Source of the DNA: Sphingobacteriales bacterium
Lineage (GTDB): Bacteria > Bacteroidota > Bacteroidia > Chitinophagales > Chitinophagaceae
Length of the DNA stretch: 64,000 nucleotides
Reading direction: 5' to 3'
NCBI GenBank assembly: GCA_016235125.1
Contig: JACRLZ010000002.1
Coordinates: 868,001 to 932,000, forward strand
The translations under genes and the position numbers were made by a program. The stretch's first letter is position 1. Each line of letters starts with the position of its first letter. The notes beneath the pieces are model-generated. The model had not been told where the DNA came from. It saw only the letters and a list, made by a program, of their open reading frames with translations, and searched no databases. Shown in pieces: positions 59,694 to 64,000 of this stretch.

Positions 59694-61259
59694 ATGACCA
59701 ACCAGTTTAATTACGGAATTGACCGGCTTACCACAGCAAAAGCGATTGCCATTGCTTCAGGAAAACTGAAAGGGGTTTTAAATGATGATGCAATAAATAA
59801 GATTAATATCTCGGCAGGCAATGTTCAGCAAATAGTTGAAAAGGAGAAAACAGTTTATGGTGTCAATACTGGTTTTGGCATTCTTTCTAACTCAAAAATT
59901 TCAAAAGAGGATACTGCAACTTTACAGCATAGATTGCTGGAAAGTCATAGTGTGGGTGTTGGCGACCCGATACCAGTGGAAGTGGCAAAACTGATGCTGA
60001 TAACAAAAGTGCATGCACTGGCGCAGGGTTTTAGCGGTGTACGGCTTTCAACGATCGAAAGAATTACCTGGCATATTGAAAATGATGCAATACCTGTTGT
60101 GCCGGAAAAGGGTAGTGTGGGTGCCAGTGGTGATCTGGCTCCTTTGTCTCATTTGTTTTTACCATTGATAGGATTGGGAGAATGTTTATATAAAGGAGAG
60201 AGAAAAGATACGGGATATGTATTGCGGGATACAGGCCTCGAAGCTATTCAATTAGGCCCAAAAGAAGGCCTTGGTTTAATTAATGGGACGCAGTTTATTT
60301 TATCCTATGCGGTGAAAGCTGTACAACGTATGCACAACTGCCTGGAAGCAGCTGATATAATTGGCGCCATGAGTCTTGAAGCGCTGACAGGCACCAAAGC
60401 TCCTTTCGATGAACGATTGCATGATCTAAGGCCCTTTGCGGGAAATAAATTAGTGGCACAACGATTAAGACTTTTGTTGAAAGATTCAGCCATCATGCAA
60501 AGCCATGTGGATTGCGGAAGGGTGCAGGACCCTTATTCACTCCGCTGTATGCCGCAGGTGCATGGCGCCAGTCGTAATGCATGGCTCCATTTAAAAGAAT
60601 TAACGGAAATAGAACTGAATGCTGTTACTGATAATCCCATCATACTTGCTGCTGACGATACTATCAGTGGTGGTAATTTTCATGGACAGCCCCTTGCCTT
60701 GCCATTAGATTATGCCTGCTTTGCTGCATCCGAATTAGGGAATATATCTGACCGCCGCTGTTATTTATTGCTCGAAGGCAAATGGGGTTTACCGATGCTG
60801 CTGATGAAAGATGTGGGATTGAATTCCGGCTTCATGATCCCTCAATACACTACGGCTGCATTGGTATCAGAAAATAAAACACTTTGTTATCCCGCCAGTG
60901 CCGACAGCATTCCTACTTCACTCGGACAGGAAGACCATGTTTCAATGGGTTCTATAAGTGGCAGAAAGCTGAATCGGGTACTCGATAATCTTGAATTTAT
61001 CCTCGCCATCGAATTACTTTCCGCCTGCCAGGCCATTGAATTCCGAAGACCGCTTAAGAGCAGCGAATTACTGGAGTCTGCACATCACTATGTCCGTGAG
61101 TTTGTGAGTTTTGCCGAAGAAGACCGCATATTTGCTGAAGACATTAATAAAGTGGCTGGCATAATTAAGGACCTCTCTTTTGTGGAGAAAGTAAATGAGT
61201 TTGCTGGGGCAAAAGGAATAAGTCTGAACCATGATTTTGAAGGATTCTCCGGTCTTTAA
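59694..61259 (+). CDS. hutH: Histidine ammonia-lyase
   Basis: A 521-residue lyase that converts L-histidine to urocanate and ammonia, the first step of histidine breakdown. The MIO prosthetic group forms from Ala144-Ser145-Gly146 in GSVGASGDLAPLSH. Other active-site segments are 'TVYGVNTGFG' (Tyr55), 'LLESHSVGVG' (the Ser-His pair typical of histidine rather than tyrosine lyases), 'DNPIILAADDTISGGNFHGQ' and 'SLGQEDHVSMGSISGRK'. The next histidine-pathway gene, hutU, starts 1 kb downstream, with deoD on the opposite strand in between. Confidence 0.94.
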   Translation: MTNQFNYGIDRLTTAKAIAIASGKLKGVLNDDAINKINISAGNVQQIVEKEKTVYGVNTGFGILSNSKISKEDTATLQHRLLESHSVGVGDPIPVEVAKLMLITKVHALAQGFSGVRLSTIERITWHIENDAIPVVPEKGSVGASGDLAPLSHLFLPLIGLGECLYKGERKDTGYVLRDTGLEAIQLGPKEGLGLINGTQFILSYAVKAVQRMHNCLEAADIIGAMSLEALTGTKAPFDERLHDLRPFAGNKLVAQRLRLLLKDSAIMQSHVDCGRVQDPYSLRCMPQVHGASRNAWLHLKELTEIELNAVTDNPIILAADDTISGGNFHGQPLALPLDYACFAASELGNISDRRCYLLLEGKWGLPMLLMKDVGLNSGFMIPQYTTAALVSENKTLCYPASADSIPTSLGQEDHVSMGSISGRKLNRVLDNLEFILAIELLSACQAIEFRRPLKSSELLESAHHYVREFVSFAEEDRIFAEDINKVAGIIKDLSFVEKVNEFAGAKGISLNHDFEGFSGL

Positions 61260-61264
61260 AGACT

Positions 61265-61381
61265 CTTGTCATACCGACGAAGGAGGTATCTCAGGACTAT
61301 TCGATAAAAGAAGTTTTATTACTGGCAGTGGCAGTACTAATTAAGAAATCACTGAGATGCCTCGTTCCTCGGCATGACAAG
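61265..61381. repeat. Inverted repeat of GTCATGCCGA type (family 3)
   Basis: The 30-base arms at 61265-61294 and 61352-61381 match at 26 of 30 positions when one is reversed (left begins CTTGTCATACCGACGAAGG). The 57-base centre includes TACTG...CAGTA. It lies between hutH and the convergent deoD gene. Sequence of this kind, with a GTCATNCCGA core, is widely scattered in Bacteroidota intergenic regions; a related GTCATCCTGAGCGAAG occurs at 63985-64000. Confidence 0.75.
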
Positions 61382-61422
61382 ACCCAAAAAGGTTGAAGAT
61401 TCTTTGTAACAACGAAAACAAT

Positions 61423-62130
61423 TCACATCTTCACCACAGCCTCCAACGCCAGCTCGATCATCGGCTTCAATGCCTTCTCTCTTTCATCTGCTGATATCTT
61501 CTCATGTGTAGGAATAATATCCGAGACAGTAAGCAATGAAGCCGCTGTCTTTTTTAAAAACCTTGCATTGGCAAACAAAGCAAAAGCTTCCATCTCGGCA
61601 GCCAGGCATTTATATTTTTTTACAATCTCTGGTTTACCTTTCTCCTGCCTGTAAAAAACATCACCGGAATGGATGGAACCGGTCTTTACTTCCAGTTGTA
61701 ATTCCTTTGCCGTCTCATTAATAATATCATAAGCCTTGCCCTGGTGTTTGAACTGGTCTTTCTTCCATCCAAAGTCACATTCGGCATAAGTGGATTCGCT
61801 ACAGGCAGTATCAGTATTGATCAGATCAAACAGTTTTAATTTTTTGGTATATGCTCCGCAGGTGCCGATGCGGATGATGCTGTCCACTTCATATTCCGTA
61901 AACAGTTCCCATGAATAAATGCCGATGCTGGGGCAGCCCATGCCACTGGCGCCAACAGTCAATTCTTTGTCTTTATAAGAGCCGGTAAAAAAGAAAATAT
62001 TCCGCACACTGCTCACCAGTTTCACATCTTTCAGATAATTATCGGCAATGTATTTGGCCCGCAAGGGATCGCCGGGCATCAATACATTTTTGGCTATGTC
62101 TCCCGGCTTGGCGCTGATGTGAACACTCAT
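61423..62130 (-). CDS. deoD: Purine-nucleoside phosphorylase (DeoD type)
   Basis: A 235-residue hexameric nucleoside phosphorylase, which splits purine nucleosides with phosphate for salvage. ATG 62130 (MSVHISAKPGDIAKNVLMPG) fits the family start and length (E. coli DeoD 239). Matching segments are MPGDPLRAKYIAD, VSSVRNIFFFTGSYKDK, 'TVGASGMGCPSIGIYSWELF', 'IRIGTCGAYTKKLKL', 'EMEAFALFANARFL' and the Asp in SDIIPTHE. A frame to 62196 would run into the inverted-repeat element. It interrupts the two hut genes on the opposite strand. Confidence 0.93.
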   Translation of the reverse strand: MSVHISAKPGDIAKNVLMPGDPLRAKYIADNYLKDVKLVSSVRNIFFFTGSYKDKELTVGASGMGCPSIGIYSWELFTEYEVDSIIRIGTCGAYTKKLKLFDLINTDTACSESTYAECDFGWKKDQFKHQGKAYDIINETAKELQLEVKTGSIHSGDVFYRQEKGKPEIVKKYKCLAAEMEAFALFANARFLKKTAASLLTVSDIIPTHEKISADEREKALKPMIELALEAVVKM

Positions 62131-62190
62131 AAATAAAGGTTTAGGGAACAAGATATATTTTTTATCAGAGAATAACGACTTTTGTATCGG

Positions 62191-62267
62191 TTTCACGCAA
62201 AGACGCTAAGTGAATACAAAAGGCGCCAGGTATTCTTTGCATTTTCTCTTTGCGCCTTTGCGAGAAA
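62191..62267. repeat. Inverted-repeat element, CGCAAAG type (family 1, copy C)
   Basis: The 24 bases at 62191-62214 (TTTCACGCAAAGACGCTAAG then TGAA) match the reverse complement of 62244-62267 at 20 of 24 positions. It lies in the divergent gap between deoD and hutU and ends 14 bases before the hutU start, so it fills the hutU leader. It shows the same TTTC-CNCAAAG-CNC-AAG pattern as the element at 33333-33413. Confidence 0.78.
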
Positions 62268-62281
62268 TAAAAAATAACGAT

Positions 62282-63994
62282 ATGCCAACAGCAATAAAAC
62301 AAGGATACGACCCCGTTAAATACAAAACCCCCACAGGAACAAAACTCAGTTGCAAAGGCTGGATTCAGGAAGCCGCATTGAGAATGTTGTTAAACAACCT
62401 TAATCCCGAAGTGGCCGAACGTCCCAACGACTTGATAGTTTATGGCGGCAGGGGAAAAGCTGCAAGAAACTTTGAAGCTCTCGACAATATCATCAAAGCA
62501 CTAAAAGTGCTGGAGAATGATGAATCATTGCTCATCCAATCTGGCAAACCCGTTGGCATCTTAAAAACACATAAAGATGCACCAAGGGTTTTAATAAGCA
62601 ACTCACAACTCGTACCTAACTGGGCAAACTGGAAACATTTTGATGAACTGGAACAAAAAGGCTTGATAATGTATGGGCAGATGACAGCTGGCTCTTGGAT
62701 ATATATCGGCTCGCAGGGAATTGTGCAGGGCACTTATGAAACCTACGCTGCTGCAGCCGACAAACATTTCGGCGGTACACTGAAAGGAACACTGAATGTA
62801 ACAGCAGGATTAGGTGGCATGGGCGGCGCACAACCGCTTGCTATTACCATGAATGAAGGAGTTGCATTAATTGCCGAAGTAGAAGAATGGCGTATTGACA
62901 AACGCATCGAAACAAAATACCTGGATGAGAAGTACATTGACATTGATGAAGCAATAGATAAAGCTGTTAGCTATAAGCTGTCAGCTACAGGCAGGAGCAT
63001 CGGTGTATTATGTAACGCTGTTCATTTATTGCAGCGGCTGATTGAAAGAAATATTATTCCTGATACACTCACCGACCAGACATCGGCCCATGACCCACTG
63101 ATCGGTTACTGGCCGCATGAAATTTCTTATGAGCAGGCAAAAATTCTGCGGGAGCAAAATCCTGAGCAGTACATTGACTATGCATATCGCAGCATGTACC
63201 GCCATGTGCAACTGATCCTGCAACTGATGGACAAAGGCGCCATCACATTTGATTACGGCAATAATATCCGGGCCAGATCTGCAGAGTTCGAGCAAAAGCA
63301 TGGCACCAGCTCACGACTCACGACTCACGACTCGTTTGATTTTCCTAGTTTTGTTCCCGCTTACATCCGGCCTCTCTTCTGCGAAGGCAAAGGCCCGTTT
63401 CGTTGGGCAGCTTTGAGCGGTGACCCCAATGATATTGCCGTAACAGATGAAGTTATCATGAAGATGTTCCCGGACAACGCATCTCTGATGCGTTGGTTAA
63501 AACTCGCCAAAGAAAGAATTGCTTTCCAGGGATTGCCTGCAAGAATTTGTTGGTTAGGCCAGGGTGAAAGAGAAAAAGCAGGACTTGCTTTTAATGAACT
63601 GGTAAGAACAGGAAAAGTAAAAGCTCCGATTGTTATTGGCCGTGACCATTTGGATACCGGAAGTGTGGCATCTCCCAACAGGGAAACCGAAGCCATGCTG
63701 GATGGCAGCGATGCCGTAGCCGACTGGCCGATTTTAAATGCATTAGTGAATACCGCAGGCGGCGCCAGTTGGGTTTCATTGCACCATGGTGGCGGAGTAG
63801 GTATGGGCTATAGCATACATGCGGGGATGGTGATAGTGGCCGATGGAACGGATGATGCCGAAGCAAGATTGAAAAGAGTTTTAAGAAACGATCCTGGAAT
63901 GGGTGTCATTCGCCATAGCGACGCCGGCTACGGTTTAGCAATACAAACTGCAAAGGCAAATAACTTAGATATTGAAAGCCGTTTGTCATCCTGA
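62282..63994 (+). CDS. hutU: Urocanate hydratase, with an unusual internal repeat tract
   Basis: A 570-residue NAD-dependent enzyme that converts urocanate to imidazolone propionate, the second step of histidine breakdown. ATG 62282 ([15 protein letters not shown]) is preferred; a frame to 62210 would be repeat-derived. Core segments are '[20 protein letters not shown]', [10 protein letters not shown], '[12 protein letters not shown]', '[20 protein letters not shown]' and '[15 protein letters not shown]' (Cys423, near the cysteine known as Cys410 in the Pseudomonas enzyme). Residues about 341-352 ([12 protein letters not shown]) sit where other HutU proteins have a short link, and are encoded by a (CTCACGA)3 tract at 63310-63333. 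The last residues (RLSS) come from repeat-like sequence. Confidence 0.93.
   Translation: MPTAIKQGYDPVKYKTPTGTKLSCKGWIQEAALRMLLNNLNPEVAERPNDLIVYGGRGKAARNFEALDNIIKALKVLENDESLLIQSGKPVGILKTHKDAPRVLISNSQLVPNWANWKHFDELEQKGLIMYGQMTAGSWIYIGSQGIVQGTYETYAAAADKHFGGTLKGTLNVTAGLGGMGGAQPLAITMNEGVALIAEVEEWRIDKRIETKYLDEKYIDIDEAIDKAVSYKLSATGRSIGVLCNAVHLLQRLIERNIIPDTLTDQTSAHDPLIGYWPHEISYEQAKILREQNPEQYIDYAYRSMYRHVQLILQLMDKGAITFDYGNNIRARSAEFEQKHGTSSRLTTHDSFDFPSFVPAYIRPLFCEGKGPFRWAALSGDPNDIAVTDEVIMKMFPDNASLMRWLKLAKERIAFQGLPARICWLGQGEREKAGLAFNELVRTGKVKAPIVIGRDHLDTGSVASPNRETEAMLDGSDAVADWPILNALVNTAGGASWVSLHHGGGVGMGYSIHAGMVIVADGTDDAEARLKRVLRNDPGMGVIRHSDAGYGLAIQTAKANNLDIESRLSS
63310..63333 (+). repeat. Heptamer tandem repeat (CTCACGA)3 inside hutU
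   Basis: Three exact copies of CTCACGA plus CTC lie in the coding region. The unit length is 7, not a multiple of 3, so gain or loss of one copy would shift the frame of hutU. Three units (21 bases) keep it in frame. Confidence 0.85.
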
Positions 63995-64000
63995 GCGAAG

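Noticed and set aside
61265..61381. Possible CRISPR array near hutH
   Set aside because: Only two arms in inverted, not direct, orientation; no regular spacers and no cas gene.
62210..62281. N-terminal extension of hutU
   Set aside because: The added residues are encoded by the family 1 inverted repeat; the family start is [15 protein letters not shown].

Overview
The window looks like chromosome of a member of the Bacteroidota, most likely the family Chitinophagaceae. Supporting signs are a SusC/SusD pair, the Bacteroidota-type LptD/OstA/MlaD envelope genes, a b558-type succinate dehydrogenase, a SpmA-SpmB fusion, a free-standing four-helix-bundle (S23/IVP) gene, start codons mostly without a Shine-Dalgarno, and several promoters of the TTTG-N19-TAnnTTTG type. 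The genus call is inference; there is no rRNA gene here. I see no prophage, transposase, CRISPR array or recognisable defence operon.

Layout. 1-4300: 3' end of a large Ig-like surface protein, a small acidic protein, an AHSA1-type protein, an OmpA-family protein and a lipoprotein. 4541-10340: topoisomerase IV (parE ... parC), with a DUF1835 gene and an S23/IVP cassette framed by inverted repeats between the two subunits. 10342-14144 (minus): accD, an exported protein of unknown function and smpB packed together, then another exported protein. 14250-17381 (minus): a c-type cytochrome-like lipoprotein, then a compact operon SRPBCC, VOC, double VOC and DUF1801. 17481-21613 (minus): class I fructose-bisphosphate aldolase, a protein with a kinase-like motif series, a 0.5-kb non-coding stretch and cystathionine beta-synthase. 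21713-23415: ECF sigma factor with a membrane anti-sigma-like partner, and a divergent DUF6249 membrane protein. 23470-31059: S41 protease, an amino-sugar kinase with murQ (cell-wall sugar recycling), an unknown gene and sdhCAB. 31145-40390: S9 peptidase, outer-membrane proteins, ychF and spmAB.

40439-46877 (minus) is a DeoR regulator-SusC-SusD-DUF4397 locus with no glycosidase. 47078-48973 holds a small beta-barrel protein and NhaD. 48978-56524 is an envelope-building block: OstA/LptA-like, MlaD, two tandem cell-wall amidases and a divergent LptD. 56521-58065 has an acyltransferase, ung and tRNA-Arg(TCT) with a near-perfect promoter and terminator. 59694-63994 has hutH and hutU, split by deoD on the other strand.

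The least ordinary material is mostly non-coding. At least three families of imperfect inverted repeats sit between genes, and related heptamer or repeat sequence intrudes into hutU. There is a cassette-like S23/IVP gene inside the topoisomerase IV locus and an unexplained structured stretch at 19744-20251. The most interesting protein is the kinase-like one at 18637-19743.
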